Shown: piece by piece, positions 1 to 11,470 of the stretch
Numbering within the stretch: position 1 is the first letter of the stretch
How the letters are laid out: every line of letters starts with the position of its first letter
Position numbers and translations under genes: made by a program
NCBI GenBank assembly: GCA_023053685.1
Contig: JALIGW010000001.1
Coordinates: 67,752,740 to 67,816,739 of the forward strand
Reading direction: 5' to 3'
DNA from: Diadophis punctatus similis
Taxonomy: Eukaryota > Chordata > Lepidosauria > Squamata > Dipsadidae
DNA: 64,000 nucleotides
The notes under the pieces: model-generated
Told to the model about the DNA's origin: nothing
Seen by the model: only the letters and a program-made list of their open reading frames with translations
Databases searched by the model: none

Positions 1-269
1 TTCTCTACCTTTTGGACAACAAAATTGTCAGTAAGGTTGGTTATTAACATATTTTATTTCTCACTTGGTGCAAAATTACTTTTCAAAGTTTCCATGCCTT
101 TAATTTCTGTGTCTGCCATAATATTTATATTTAGCACTTCCAGTATCAAAATGAATAGCATCCTTTTCTTGTGCCCTTTTTTTTTATGTATTTAAAATCA
201 TTCTCATTTTGTTTTTAATCTGTCTCTTAGAAAAAAGCTTAAGAGAGCTGAATGTATAAATTCATTTAG

Positions 270-790
270 GAACCTTTTAGTTTGCTGCCATTATTGAAGT
301 ATATATTTTATAGTCAGCATTCAGTGAAGAGATGGGCCTATAGTTTTATCTGCATTAAATCTGAATCTTATTTTGGAATCAAAGTAATATTTGCTCCCAT
401 TCAGGAATGTGGTACCTTTTACATCAATCAATACCTCATTATGTAAAATCTTTGTAAAATTCTGCCACTGGCCCACCTGGTCCTGGTGTTTGGTTGTTCT
501 TTTGTCTCTTGATCTGCTTCTGATAATTCCATCATTGCTATTCATTCATTTAATAGTTTTTGTCCTTTTCTGGTACTTTAGGCAATTCCATTTTTTCAAA
601 TATTCTTTAATTTTATTTTCTGAAACTTCTTGCTCATACAGCTTTTCATAATATTGAATTATTTTTGTTTATCCTCATTTGGTAGTATAGAGTTTCTTTC
701 TCATCTACCAGCCTATGTGTCAATGTCTTCTCTTTCTCTGTTTTGATTTGTGTAAGTTCTGTTTAGCGTTTACAGAGCACAGGACCTTCT
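270..790 (-). pseudogene. Degenerate L1-clade LINE ORF2 fragment
   Basis: Minus-strand reading gives peptides typical of the region before and inside the fingers of an L1-type reverse transcriptase: ENKIKEYLKKW near 605-640, AEFYKD near 455-475 and SLNADYKIYTSI near 285-330. They fall in different frames and are broken by stops, so this is an old, dead fragment. Order and spacing fit ORF2 read right to left. Ends are uncertain because the sequence fades into AT-rich DNA on both sides. Assignment to L1 rather than a related clade rests on remembered family patterns. Confidence 0.6.
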
Positions 791-2380
791 GTTAGGGAAG
801 GAGGGAGAATGTCTCTCTGTGTGTGTGTGTGTGTGTGTGTGACTGAAGGGTGGGAAAGCAAATTTTGTTGTTGTTGTTGTCGTTTTTATGTGCACATCCC
901 AAAAGCAAACCCCAGAATTTTTCAGTTCTAAATGTGAAGCCCGTGAGTGTGGAGGTCCTAGTACTAGCTGTACAGGGGCGGCTAGTCCTCGCAGATCCCC
1001 TTTTTGGATCTGATAAACCTAGAGAGATTCCCTACAGGAAGGGGGCCTTACTTCTACGAGAGAATCGGAAGTCCTTCCCAGAGTTTTTTTTTAGTCTCTG
1101 AAACTGTTGAGCACGTCACTAGCTAAGCCAAAGTGAACCTTACATTTAAAGGATCATGGGAAGCTCTAGTTCGAGGGTGGCGGAGACCCTTGTGTGGGCT
1201 TGGAACCTGGGATGCCAGGAATATATCTGTATGACAGGAATGTGCAAAAGTAAAAGCAGGAAACTTGTGTAGAAAATGGGCTTTGCTGAGGGATGACACA
1301 GAGAAACAAAACAAAACAAAACAGCCAATTTGGCTAAATAAAGGTACTTAAGAAAACAGAAAAGGAAAAATGTTGAGGTGTTTGTTGTTTCTTCTCTCTC
1401 TCTTTTCTTCTCTCTCTCTTATATGTAACCACGTGGTTTGTTTGTTAAGATTTGTGCCTTCCCTAATTTAATTGAGATTTATGGCAGGAAGGACTTGTGT
1501 GTGTGTCCTGTCATCCTCTTTGTCCCTGTTTTTGTGTCTGTGTACGTCTTTGTCTTGTCTTGTGCGCACTCGAGTAATTGCAACTGTAAAATATCTCTGT
1601 TTCCTAGAGATATGAATTTCAAATTGTTAGAAAAAATTAAAAGCACTGAAAAGAAAGGAAAATGTCTTTGCCCAGTTAGGACTGGCCAACCTGATCTGGG
1701 GCAAGGAACAGAGTTCAATTTTCCTATTCCTCTCGGTGTTTTTAAGAAAAGCCAAAATTTAAGGGACAATGTTTTAAGTTAATTTACAGGAAAATTCCAT
1801 TCTCACATTTACTGTATGTACATGCAAACAGTTTTAATATTGCCCTTCTGTGATGTTTAATGGATGCCAATTCTCTTCTAAGATGGAAATGTCTGTTCAT
1901 TTTTTTCCCCTGGTGATGTCTCCATTTTGTTATAATTGATTTAACTGCAATACTGATGTGTTGATTGTTTTCCTCAAACCCTGCCTGCAAGCTATCTACC
2001 CCCCCCCAAATCTCTAATCCTTTTACAATGCCTCTCGTGGTAGAATTACCAGCAAAAGGGGGAAGGGACCCTGTTCTTATGTCTTTCAGCCCTGCACACA
2101 TGATCCTGAAGCCTATGGAAGCAGACCAAATGGGCTCAGAAACTGCCTCCAGTAAAGACATTCCATCCATTTGAGCCAGAAGTGGGTTTGAATCTAGTCC
2201 TCTAGTCATCACAGCAACCAGAGTGGAGCAGATCTTTCCAAGCCTGACTGACCAGCCTTACCACCAAAACCTAAGGCCACCCAGCAGACATGAATGAAAG
2301 GACCCTGAGATGGACAAATAAAGACCAAACATCTATTTTCAATCCTCAGAAGACAGCTGAAAAGACTAGGGGGGAGGGGG
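791..2380. other. No gene recognised
   Basis: AT-rich sequence with a (GT)n run at about 819-841 and a pyrimidine-rich patch near 1392-1422. Short open frames here are uncharacterised and lack any family motif I know. Confidence 0.5.
819..841. repeat. (GT)n microsatellite
   Basis: Uninterrupted GT dinucleotide run directly visible in the sequence. Confidence 0.9.
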
Positions 2381-2500
2381 GAAATTCATTGTAAAGTTTT
2401 TCTTTCTTTCTTTGCTTCAGTCACAGAAATTCATTGTAAAGTTTTTTCTTTGTTTTCTTTCTTTCCTTGCTTCATTCACTGAAATTCATTGTAACGTTTC
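2381..2500. repeat. Short tandem duplication, three imperfect units
   Basis: The motif GAAATTCATTGTAA starts at 2381, 2426 and 2481, each time followed by a T/C-rich run containing CTTTC steps and TTGCTTCA. The units are about 45 and 55 bp long. They are probably slippage-derived; no known satellite was recognised. Confidence 0.75.
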
Positions 2501-3445
2501 TCTTTCTTGTCTCATCTATATTGTAATCAGTTTAATGTACTCATGTAAGAATTGTATTGGGAGTGGTTGCCACAGTGAGTTCTGTACACTTTAGATTTCT
2601 GTCTAGTGGGAGGTAAATTTGTAGCTGCATACACAAACACACAGAGACACGCCATTCAGAATTAGACTGAGGTTATCCTTTTTCCACCTACCTCCACCCA
2701 AAGCTGCTTTTAGCTTGCTGGTTTTTTGTTGTTGTTGTTTTGACTCCTGCTTTGTGGCATTAAAGCCCAGGCAGTCATATCTCCCTGTTAATTCCATGGG
2801 GGGAGGGGACAGGTCCCCTCAGGCAATTTCCCCATTTGAAGAGCTAGCAGAAAGGATCTTCGAAAACCCAAGGCCTGACTGCTGCCCAGTAAAGCAGGGT
2901 ATTTTGCACTGGTGGTCTCAGGAGTAAGAGTCCCAGGGCTCATTCTAAAAAAAAAAAAAAAAAAAAAAAAGGAAAAGCCTGGATTGCACACTGGCTAACT
3001 TCAATTTGGACTCACAAATCCTAGATGCACTAAAGTAAGAGCTAGGGCAGATTCAAGAACCATCCCTTGGAAATGGGCAGCCTGTGATTTCAAGGTAAAC
3101 CATGGCTGTGGGAATATTGTGGGGCCTGTGCTTGCTTGAAACCTGTCTGGGAGCTCATCGAAAGTGTTATCAAACATCTGAACATAATTGGCATGGAAAA
3201 TTGGATACTGTAAATTTATTGCCAGAACTTTTGCCCTGGCCATTGACCATCATGGTTGAAAGCTCTCCTTTTGGGAGCCACTGAAGGAATCCTGCTACTG
3301 CCTCTTTCAACTGCCTCTTTCAACGTCTTCCCCTCTGCATCAGAGAAAATTGAAAGCACCCATAAAATCTCCCTGACCTGATCAATTTGAAGCTTGTGTC
3401 AAAACATGTGTTGCACTCACATGTTTTGAAAAAAAAAATGAGGGA
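2501..3445. other. No gene recognised
   Basis: Unassigned sequence holding a 24-A homopolymer at 2947-2970, which could be the tail of an old retroposed copy whose body I cannot identify. Confidence 0.5.
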
Positions 3446-4020
3446 TTGTAGAAAGTTAGCACCCACCCCTCTCCTAGGAAATGAGATATCCTAGGAGATA
3501 TTAAAATGTAGGAAATATTCTGTGGAACACATCTGGAAACATGCTTTTAAACAAACAAAAGACTCCTCTTGGAAAACCCCCACGCCTTGCAAATGGGTCA
3601 TTAAGGACTGGGCCCAGCACACACATTCCTCTCACCTGGCTGAAAGTCTTCTGCATAACAAAACCATAATAGGATTTGCCCAAGGCCCTTTCATTTCAGC
3701 CAAAGCTGGATTAGACAAAAGCCAAGAGCCACCCCAGCATGCCCCTGGGGGGTCTGAGAGCCAATGGGATACATTTCTATACAGGAAAAGGAAATCTAAG
3801 AGGTGGGACCCAACTTAGACTATAAAAACCAGGAACTCAGCATTCCTCTTTCTCTTTTTTCTCTTCACCACACCTGGAACCATGTAAGCTACCTTTTCTG
3901 TACAGGGGCTCAAGCCATGTGCTCCTGTCCACCATTAAACCTTCCTTCCAAGCAACCTTCATGAATCCAGTGTCTTTTTCCCCACTTGGAACTGAACCTA
4001 AAAGGATATTTCCTTATAAC
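3446..4020 (+). mobile_element. Probable solo LTR of an endogenous LTR element
   Basis: The stretch begins TGTAGAAAGTTAGC and ends TTATAACA, i.e. TG...CA termini. It has a TATA-like ACTATAAAAACC near 3810, a pyrimidine-rich stretch about 30 bp downstream and an ATTAAA polyadenylation signal near 3933. That order (U3, TATA, R, poly(A) signal, U5) is what an LTR looks like. I did not find a clean target-site duplication, so the left edge could instead be the TG at about 3439. No internal coding region lies next to it. Confidence 0.5.
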
Positions 4021-5189
4021 AGTACTATGCTGTGTTTTGCAAATAGGACTCAACATTCAGAAGGCATTTGCTTGGCTGCATTAAGGTTAATAGCATTCGC
4101 TATACTGGAACATAGATCTAAAGGAATTGCAACTTATATATTGCACACATATTTCACCAAAATTCAAGAAAGAAGTCACCTTAGGAATTATCTCACTTTA
4201 CTTCAATATCTCTTGAAAACAGATTTACTCATGAGTGCAAAGAAAGCCTCTCTTTTTTTTGCCATACTTTAATTATAGAGTGGCATCACCAACACACATC
4301 AGAGGAAACCGTTTCAAAAACATGAAGGACACCAACCTTATTACCAGTTCTGCACTCTGTTATTAATGAAGATGTGAGCAAAGGGTTGAATCAGACGTTT
4401 GAAATTGACTGAAAAAGAAGTGTTATTTCAAAATTGTTTGTTTGAGGGTTGGATCTATACAAGAAGATTGGTTCAAAGAGCTGACATTGTTCTCCTCAGG
4501 AGCTGTGATGGCGTTCAGTGCAATTAATCTGGAGAGCAGGAGAAAGCAACGATGCTAAAACCACCTAGTTCTACTCTCAAAAATGCTATTGCGGCTTGCA
4601 CTTGTATGGTAAATAATTGGGATGCATTTATCAATAAACTGCCGAGGGAAACATAAGGCATATTCCAGTTATTACTTTGGATGACAGAAAAATACTGGAT
4701 AATGAGAGATTTCGGTTATTTTTTTTAAAGAAAGATTCAGAGTGTACAAGTTTATCACAGGTATTATTTGTCAATGTGTGGATGTTCATGACTGCCTTAG
4801 AGGCTTAGTTTTGGGTAACATTTCAATGAGAGAGAGAGACCAGATTTATTGGTTTTTATATCAAAAACAGATTTAATTCAAAATTGCATATATAGAAAGT
4901 GGGAAAAGCCCTTAAAACATTGTAAGGTTGCATCTAGATGGGAATTTCTCCATCTGTGGTTCGGTTCTAAGGAACAGTGAGAAGAAGAATCTACCTGAAT
5001 TTCCCCATCTCATTTTAATTTATGTACATTTTTTCCTCATCACATTTAATTCCTGGTTTCAAAATAATGTAATAGATAACACACACACACACACACACAC
5101 CAAAAACAAAATAAGCAGAATGTATACAATGCTTGTTGTGCAAGCAGAATCAGGCAGTCATTTTATTACCTGCTAGTACTATACAGCAG
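4021..5189. other. No gene recognised; (CA)n at 5079-5100
   Basis: AT-rich unassigned DNA. The only obvious structure is a (CA)n microsatellite of 11 units at 5079-5100. Confidence 0.5.
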
Positions 5190-5489
5190 ATTTTATTTAT
5201 TTATATAACTATATTTATACAGTTTCATAAATCTATTGGCTCCCCAACTCCAGGGGACTCTGAGTGATATACAGGACTAAAAACAGCTACAAACTTTAAA
5301 TCGGGCAGACAGCCCAGACTAAAATAATCCAGCAAAAAACAAATTCAACAAAGCAAAAAAAAAAAGAGTCCTTAAACAAACCCACCCTAGGCCTGGGACC
5401 AAAGCCAGGTTTTCAAAACTTTCTGAAACCCAAGGAGAGAGGACACCATCCTTATCTCTGGAGGGGATGCTATTCCAGAGGGTGGGGGC
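5190..5489 (-). mobile_element. L2-type LINE 3' end, truncated
   Basis: Contains the squamate L2-type 3' landmarks seen elsewhere in this window: a short TTTATTTATTT tail at the left, then a CTCCAGGGGACTCTGAG box, an A-rich middle and a CCAGGTTTTCAAA...TTCCAGAGGGTGGGGGCCA block that corresponds to the ORF2 C-terminal coding end. The copy is heavily 5'-truncated and interrupted on the right by the hAT-type element starting at 5490, which duplicated GTGGGGGC. Confidence 0.6.
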
Positions 5490-5926
5490 CAGGGGCGGGT
5501 TGCTCACTTACCTCGCTGCCGGAGCCATAAGCACGCGTCTCCTCGTTTTGGGGGCGTGTGCGATCGCTACACGTGCGCGCCCCCCTCGAGCAATTTTGCT
5601 TCTGCGCATGCGCGGAAGCAAAATTGCGCCAAAATCTCACGAGGGGACGCGTGCGAGAGAGATTTTGGTGCAATTTTGCTTCCGCGCATGCGCAAAGGCA
5701 AAATCTCATTGAAATCTCACGCGCGTGCGCATCCCCTCGTGAGATTTGGCGCGATTTTGCTTCCGCGCATGCGCAGAAGCAAAATCGCCCGAAAATCACC
5801 GAAAATGATGGAAAAAAATGGCAACGTGCCAGGTGGACCGGCAGAGAGGGCTCCGGAGTGGTTGCGAAATCCACCGCTCCCTACCGGAGCTGTGTACTGG
5901 GCAGCTCCGGCAGGAACCCACCTCTG
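5490..5926. mobile_element. hAT-type MITE with NRF1-like palindromes
   Basis: Ends are CAGGGGCGGGTTGC and GGAACCCACCTCTG, imperfect terminal inverted repeats. The 8-bp direct repeat GTGGGGGC flanks it at 5482-5489 and 5927-5934, the hallmark of hAT insertion. Inside are three GCGCATGCGC-type palindromes near 5606, 5685 and 5765, each embedded in inverted GCAAAAT blocks. No transposase is encoded, so it is non-autonomous. Confidence 0.85.
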
Positions 5927-5934
5927 GTGGGGGC

Positions 5935-6345
5935 CAAAACAGAGAAGGTGTGTTTCGTCAGTCCTGCAAGATGACAGTAGTTAATGGAAGGGACCCAGAA
6001 TGTATCCACTTTGCTGGAAGATACTAGGTGGGCAGAAAAAAATGGGATGAAGATATAATGATGTCAAATGGGTCAGACCAAAGAGCTAAGTGTGAAGCAT
6101 TGAAGTGGTTGACTGGACACTGTGGAAGAGCACAAGCATGGCATGGGAGCAGCTTTAAGTCCTCCCAGTACTCAGATGAGAAGCACTGCTGAGAGGCATT
6201 CTTATTCTGCTGCCAGAATAATACTGGGACTAGGACCCATAGATATCACCAGCTTTCTTGGTGCACCAGCTTTCTTGGGAACGAGCCTCATTATTAGGGT
6301 GTATTTTCATGCTCAGTGTCCTGAAAAGCTATGAGGAAGGAAGAA
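5935..6345. other. No gene recognised
   Basis: Unassigned sequence between a MITE and a SINE; no motif or repeat recognised. Confidence 0.45.
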
Positions 6346-6577
6346 GAGCCGAGTTGGTGCAGTGGTTAAATGCAGCACTGCAGGCTGCTGCTAGTTCAGC
6401 AGTTCAGCTGTTCAAATCTCACCGGCTCAAGGTTGACTCAGCCTTCCATCCTTCCGAGGTGGGTAAAATGAGGACCCAGATTGTTGGGGGCAATATGCTG
6501 AACTCTGTAAACCGCTTAGAGAGGGCTGTAAAGCACTATGAAGCGGTATATAAGTCTAAGTGCTATTGCTATTGCTA
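6346..6577 (+). mobile_element. Sauria SINE, near full length
   Basis: tRNA-like head with A-box region GTGCAGTGGTTAAATGC and B-box region GTTCAAATC, then the conserved body (CTCAAGGTTGACTCAGCC, GTGGGTAAAATGAGGACC) and a tail ending AAGTGCTATTGCTATTGC. This is the squamate-specific Sauria SINE, whose 3' end resembles Bov-B LINEs, the presumed source of its reverse transcriptase. The tail runs straight into a long purine array. Confidence 0.9.
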
Positions 6578-6578
6578 T

Positions 6579-6823
6579 AAGAAGGAAGGAAGGAAAGACG
6601 GAGGGAGGGAGGGAGGAGGGAGGGAGGGAGGGAGGGAGGGGAGAAAAGAAGGAAAGAAGGAAGGAAAGAAGGAAGGAGAGAGGGAAGGAAGGAAGGAAGG
6701 AAGGAAGGAAGGAGGCTAGGAGCAAGGAAGGAAGGAAAGAAAGAAGAAAGAAGGAAGGAAGGAAAGAAGGAGGCTAGGAGCAAGGAAGGAAGGAAAGAAG
6801 GAAGGAAAGAAGGAAAAAAGGAA
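6579..6823 (+). repeat. Polypurine (GGAA/GGGA)n array
   Basis: About 245 bp almost exclusively A and G on the plus strand, mixing AAGG, GGGA and GAAA units, with an internal duplicated GGAGGCTAGGAGCAAGGAAG segment near 6710 and 6770. It begins at the 3' end of the SINE and probably grew from its tail. Confidence 0.9.
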
Positions 6824-7436
6824 TACAAGCTGATGACGGAAGCAAGAGAAAAGGCAGAAAAGGCTGGTGGATGTCTATACTTCTTCAACTCATCCAGGAA
6901 GCCTTTCTTCCTTGAGGGGGAGATGATCCATTGCCTCAGTCAGGAATGCCAGCTGGGAAGCAAAAGAGTTAGATACTATAAGAGAAAATCACTGCCAAAA
7001 CCTTTTCAGTTGATGGTAGCATTCCAAACTTCTCTTCTGCCAAAATGGCTTGTCTTTTTAGTTAAGTATTTCCATTTGATTTAATAATGTGACAGATGGA
7101 AGCTTCAAAAGAAACTGGATTTTGTATAGCCTTGTTCCTAAAAGATAGGGGCATACCTTAAGGAGGCATGGGTGAATGAATGAATCCAATTTCCTACTCC
7201 TTTTTGGTATTTGTAAATACTTCTCCGTTCTCTATTGCCACATTTCACATTAAAATATTTAACACCGTACAGGTTAGTAGTTGAAACTATGTTATGCATT
7301 TCCGTTTGATTATATGCTGGGTAAAGATGATCTTATTTCTGTCCTGAATCTCTTATCTTTGGAACTGCCAAGGAAATAAAAGAATCGTGTGCGCACAATC
7401 ATGTGCCTGGAAAAGTCTCCGAAGCCACCATACAGT
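6824..7436. other. No gene recognised
   Basis: Unassigned AT-rich sequence; no repeat family or coding pattern recognised. Confidence 0.45.
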
Positions 7437-7444
7437 GTGCAAAG

Positions 7445-7794
7445 CAGAGGTGGGTTCCTGCCGGAGCTGTCCGGTACGTAGCTCTGGTAGGGAGTGGCCA
7501 ATTGTGCAATTTGCACGTGGCCGCTCCGGAGCCCTCTCCGCCGGTCCGTCACTCACGTTGCCATCTTTTTCAGTGAATTTTGGGCGATTTTGCTTCTGCG
7601 CATGCACGGAAGCAAAATCGCGCCAAAATCTCGTGAGGGGATGCGTGCGCGCATGAGATTTCGGTGAGATTTTGCGCATGCATGGAAGCAAAATCTTGCA
7701 AGGGGGCACGCATGCGTAGTGAGCACATGAGCGCCCATAACATGGAGATGCGCGCGCAGTGCACTGGCACCGGTAAGTAAGCAACCTGCCCCTG
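7445..7794. mobile_element. hAT-type MITE, same family as 5490
   Basis: Begins CAGAGGTGGGTTCCTGCCGG and ends TAAGCAACCTGCCCCTG. Flanked by GTGCAAAG at 7437-7444 and 7795-7802, an exact 8-bp duplication. Interior resembles the 5490 copy in inverse orientation, with CTGCGCATGCACGG near 7597 and inverted AGCAAAATC blocks. No coding capacity. Confidence 0.85.
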
Positions 7795-7930
7795 GTGCAA
7801 AGGGACATCAGTGGTTCCAGGAGATGCTTTGTGAAGCATTCCTTGAAATCTTTGCATAACCAGATTATAGTGTTGCACCAAAACAAACCAAAAAACAAAA
7901 TCTCCAACCAATATGGAATATAGTCTAATG

Positions 7931-8065
7931 CAGGAGTCCCCAAATTTGACAACTTTAAGACTTGTGGACTTCAACTTCTAGAATTCTCCAGCCAGCTATG
8001 CTAGCTGGAGAATTCTGGGAGTTGAAGTCCACAAGTCTTAAAGTTGCCAAGTTTGAAGACCTCTG
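7931..8065. mobile_element. Short palindromic hAT-type MITE
   Basis: About 135 bp, starts CAGGAGTCCCCAAA and ends GAAGACCTCTG, with an 8-bp duplication GTCTAATG at 7923-7930 and 8066-8073. The two halves are inverted copies around AATTCTCCAGCCAGCTATGC, so the whole element can fold into one hairpin. A second member lies at 47380-47508. Confidence 0.85.
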
Positions 8066-8270
8066 GTCTAATGTTTGCATCATACCTGGTTCTACATGAG
8101 ATAATTCTAGGGAACTTTTTTTTATATACAGTAGTACAAGTCAAAATCTTACTCTTTCTCAAAGTCTAAACAAAGCAATCAAAAAATTTTATAATCAAAG
8201 CAAAAATATTATGGAAGTACATTCAGTTTCTCTTGTTTTTCAGAGGGCAGCAAGGTTATTAAACTATTGA

Positions 8271-8840
8271 GAGCCTCGGTGGCGCAGTGGTTAGAGTGCA
8301 ATACTGCAGGCTACTCCTGCTGCCTGACAGCTGCCTGCAATTTGGCAGATCGAATCTCACCAGGCTCAAGGTTGACTCAGCCTTCCTGACAGAGTGAGAA
8401 TAAATCTCACAGAGGCGAAATAGATCGTTCTCCCGGAATTCAGACATTAGAAATAAAGCCGGAGTTTAAAAGTCTAATTAAAATATTTATTTCGGTACAA
8501 AAACAATAAAATCTCATTTGTTTACATCTCTGCTATAAAATGCGACTTCCTCAGTCGGAAGCCAGAAGAAGAAGGGTAGAATGGAGATTCAGGAATGCAC
8601 ACATGCGTACAAGAACATATCAATCACGTGCTCAGGAATGAACCATTATATTAGATAGGGATGCAGCTCCCTGCATATGCATACAACAGACAATAATCAC
8701 ACCGTGACACTTCCATCCTTCCGAGGTGGGTAAAATGAGGACCCAGATTGTTGGGGGCAATATGCTGACTCTGTAAACCGCTTAAAGAGGGCTGTAAAAG
8801 CACTGTGAAGCGGTATATAAGTCAAAGCACTATTGCTATT
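8271..8840 (+). mobile_element. Sauria SINE split by a solo LTR
   Basis: The head and body occupy 8271-8386 and the rest 8710-8840. The join, after removing the LTR and one copy of CTTCC, gives a continuous SINE. The tail ends in ACTATTGCTATTG. The SINE is therefore older than the LTR insertion. Confidence 0.88.
8387..8709 (-). mobile_element. Solo LTR inserted into a SINE
   Basis: On the minus strand the element begins TGTCACGG and ends CTCTGTCA, i.e. TG...CA, and is flanked by a 5-bp duplication CTTCC at 8382-8386 and 8710-8714. A TTTTATAG TATA-like site and, further 3', an AATAAA within GAAATAAATATT are present in LTR order. No internal region remains, so it is a solo LTR left by recombination. 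A diverged relative is at 49773-50078. The 5-bp duplication fits gypsy or retroviral integrases; the class cannot be set without internal genes. Confidence 0.8.
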
Positions 8841-8984
8841 GGGTAAGAAAATATGTGAAACTTAACACTGTGATTTCTCTATAGCCCATGGCTCTATAAG
8901 TTGCTTGTCTATGACAAGTAAATATTTTTCGTAAGTTGAGTTTAAATATTGGTGAGCATTTTCAACAAATGTAGCTTTATTATT

Positions 8985-9140
8985 TATGTTATTTATGTTT
9001 GGATTGTTTTAATTGTTTTAATTGTATATCTCATGCTTTTGTTTTAAATCATTTTTATTTTTTAAAATTACGTACACCACCCAGAGTCACAAGCGTGAGA
9101 TGGGTTTCTATATCAATGTGATATATACTTTTGAAAAAAA
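8985..9140 (+). mobile_element. L2/CR1-type LINE 3' terminus
   Basis: Contains the recurrent 3' box CACCCAGAGTCACAAGCGTG followed by GAGATGGG and an AT-rich tail. The same box occurs near 19750 and, diverged, at 51840-51870. Short and 5'-truncated. Confidence 0.5.
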
Positions 9141-10440
9141 AAATAGATTTGTTGCTATAAAGCTGTGGCAATGAGAGTGGATAGGAACAAGACTTTAAAA
9201 AAGCATTTTATTAGACATGCCGTACTGAGAATATGAAATAGATATAAATCTAGGTTGTGTCTGAAAATACCTTTATGGCTGTCACCATAAGAAGCATATT
9301 ATAGAAGAGAAATGATTACTAAACATAAATGGTTAACTTATAGTGATATATTGGTTCTTCCAGGGAGATTTCAAAATAAAATCAATAGAGGATTTGACAC
9401 CAGAAGGATATCTATGACAAGTTTTCTATGTACAATTGCTAGCTAGAAAGATTTAAAGTAGATAAAAGGAGTTTTGGTTTTGAATGTAGTAACACTGAAG
9501 TTGAAATAGAATTATGTACAAATCTGAACATGTTATTCCTAAGATGCATAAATGTTTATCAAAATTTGAAACAAAAGATAAACAGGTGAAAGAAAGTATG
9601 ATAAAATCGGCCAAACACTTTGGGTAAAATATACAAATGGAACAGTGGGAGAGAATGTGGATGAAAGGACTGACAGTCACATTGTGTTGTGATTTTAAAG
9701 AAAAAATTTATAAAAAAATGTTCCATTGGTATTTGTCATCAGAAAAATTGTCTAAAATGTTAAATGTATGTTAGAAATGTGAACAACAAGAAGAGACTGT
9801 TTATCATGCTTGGGGGACATGTAAAAAAACTAAATATTTTGGATTCCTATTAATTCAGAAGATCTTAAAGTCTAATTTTAAAGTCTAATCTACAATTAAA
9901 ATAAGAAATATTCATTTTGGGACTGAGGAATAAACAGTTGGAAAAAAATCTCAATGAATTGTTTCTATATATGATAATAACAGCAAAACTTTTATATCCA
10001 CAATTGTGGAAGGATTTAATGTTACCTGCAACAAAATCATAAATGGTGACGTTGTTGGAGCTGGCTGAGACAGTAAAATTAATGGCTTTGATTAGAGAAA
10101 AGACTAATTAATTTTAATGCTGATTGGAAGCCCCTTTTGGACTATTTACATGAAACTGAAAAAAATATATGAAATATGGATTTTATGATTTAAACAAATG
10201 CTAGATAATAGGGAAAAAATGAAAGTTATGTTTCAAGTTGTATGTTGTAAAGAGTGTTTCTGTTGCAAAAGAAAATAGGAAGTCACTTCTTTATATTTCT
10301 TTTCTCTTCTCCACTTCTCCCTTCGATTTCTTGTTCATTCTTTACCTTTTTCTCTTTTCTAGCTTAATTATTAGTTTTTATTAGCTTTTATCTCTCTAGT
10401 TTAAAATCTTATAGTTATTAAAAAAAGAAAGGATGGGAGC
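9141..10440 (+). pseudogene. L1-clade LINE ORF2 C-terminal remnant
   Basis: Plus-strand reading around 9690-10190 yields KEKIYKKMFHWYLSSEKLSK, then a Cys-x2-Cys...His zinc-knuckle-like relic (CEQQEE...HAWGTC), and NFNADWKPLLDYLHET near the end, the C-terminus of squamate L1 ORF2. Stops and frameshifts are frequent. Sequence left of 9690 is AT-rich and probably more of the same element, but I cannot read protein in it. The region after 10200 would be the 3' UTR. Confidence 0.6.
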
Positions 10441-11080
10441 AAGAGAAATTGCTAACAAAAGCTTCAGTTAGCAGGACAATATAACATTGCTGGTTGTAAT
10501 TTCTTACTCATTCTTTCCTATATTATTCCAATTTGGGATTGGTACTGGCATTGGTGGGATCTTATTGTCAATACAAAATTATAGATATCACTATATGAAT
10601 TTTAACTAGGTGTAGCAGAGTGAGTTTGAGGGTTTTTTTTTTTTTTTTTGCTAATTGGATGATATAGCTGCCAGACTGTTTCTTTCATAGAAACCGGCTC
10701 TCCTTTTCTTGCTGCCCCAGAACACACAACAGTGCAGTCACTCTGGCTTACTGAAATACACAAAGAAAATTCTCTCAGGACTAGACCTCTATTCTTTTCT
10801 GGCACTCAAAACCTCTAGGAGACATGTAATGAGGAAATATAGTGTTACTTCTCATCAAAAAGCACTAACTGAATTACAGGCACTCTGGGAAGAGGGAGTA
10901 GTTGGTTCTTTTAATGAACCTCTACTAAACAGCCATTGAATGAAGCCAAAAGTTCAGTATTCCCTAGATGATTGAGTGACTAAAGGTGGTCTCTCTGCTA
11001 CTCAGTGCCAGAATGAAAGTAGTTTTGGAATAATCAGGATTGGTTATTGTTACTCTGAAAATTCCTCCAGAATGTCCTAC
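10441..11080. other. No gene recognised
   Basis: Unassigned sequence with an 18-T run near 10632-10650. Nothing coding is evident. Confidence 0.45.
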
Positions 11081-11084
11081 CTGT

Positions 11085-11470
11085 TAATGACTACTTCAGC
11101 TTCAACCGCAATAATACACGAGCGCACAATAGATACAAACTTAATGTAAACCGCTCTAAACTTGATTGCAAAAAATTCAACTTCAACAACAGAGTGCCTG
11201 GAACACTTTACCTGACTCAGTAGTTTCTTCCCCAAACCCCAAAAACTTCAACCTCAGATTATCTACCATCGACCTCACCCCATTCCTAAGAGGTCGGTAA
11301 GGGGCGTGCATAAGCGCACAATCGTGCCTACCGTTCCTGTCCTAATGTACCCATATATTCATACCTCTTTTACTCTTATTCATGCTTGTACTATTACATA
11401 TATATTCTATCATGTTTTACTGTTTATACTTTGCTTATAATCATATATGCTTGACAAATAAACAAATACA
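11085..11470 (+). mobile_element. CR1-like LINE 3' end
   Basis: Carries the ORF2 C-terminal coding end (TTCAACCGCAATAATACACG at 11102, reading as FNRNNT) followed by a 3' UTR with CCTAAGAGGTCGGTAAGGGG and a TTGACAAATAAACAAATAC tail. The same family recurs in minus orientation at 33975-34262 and 62435-63050. Frame is broken here. Confidence 0.7.

Noticed and set aside
5470..5984. Several 130-140-codon frames on both strands
   Set aside because: They all fall in the palindromic GC-rich MITE; repeated ASAHAQKQ-like words come from its inverted blocks.
6516..6888. Frames of repeated Lys-Glu-Gly-Arg or Ser-Phe-Leu-Pro
   Set aside because: Translation of the polypurine array.
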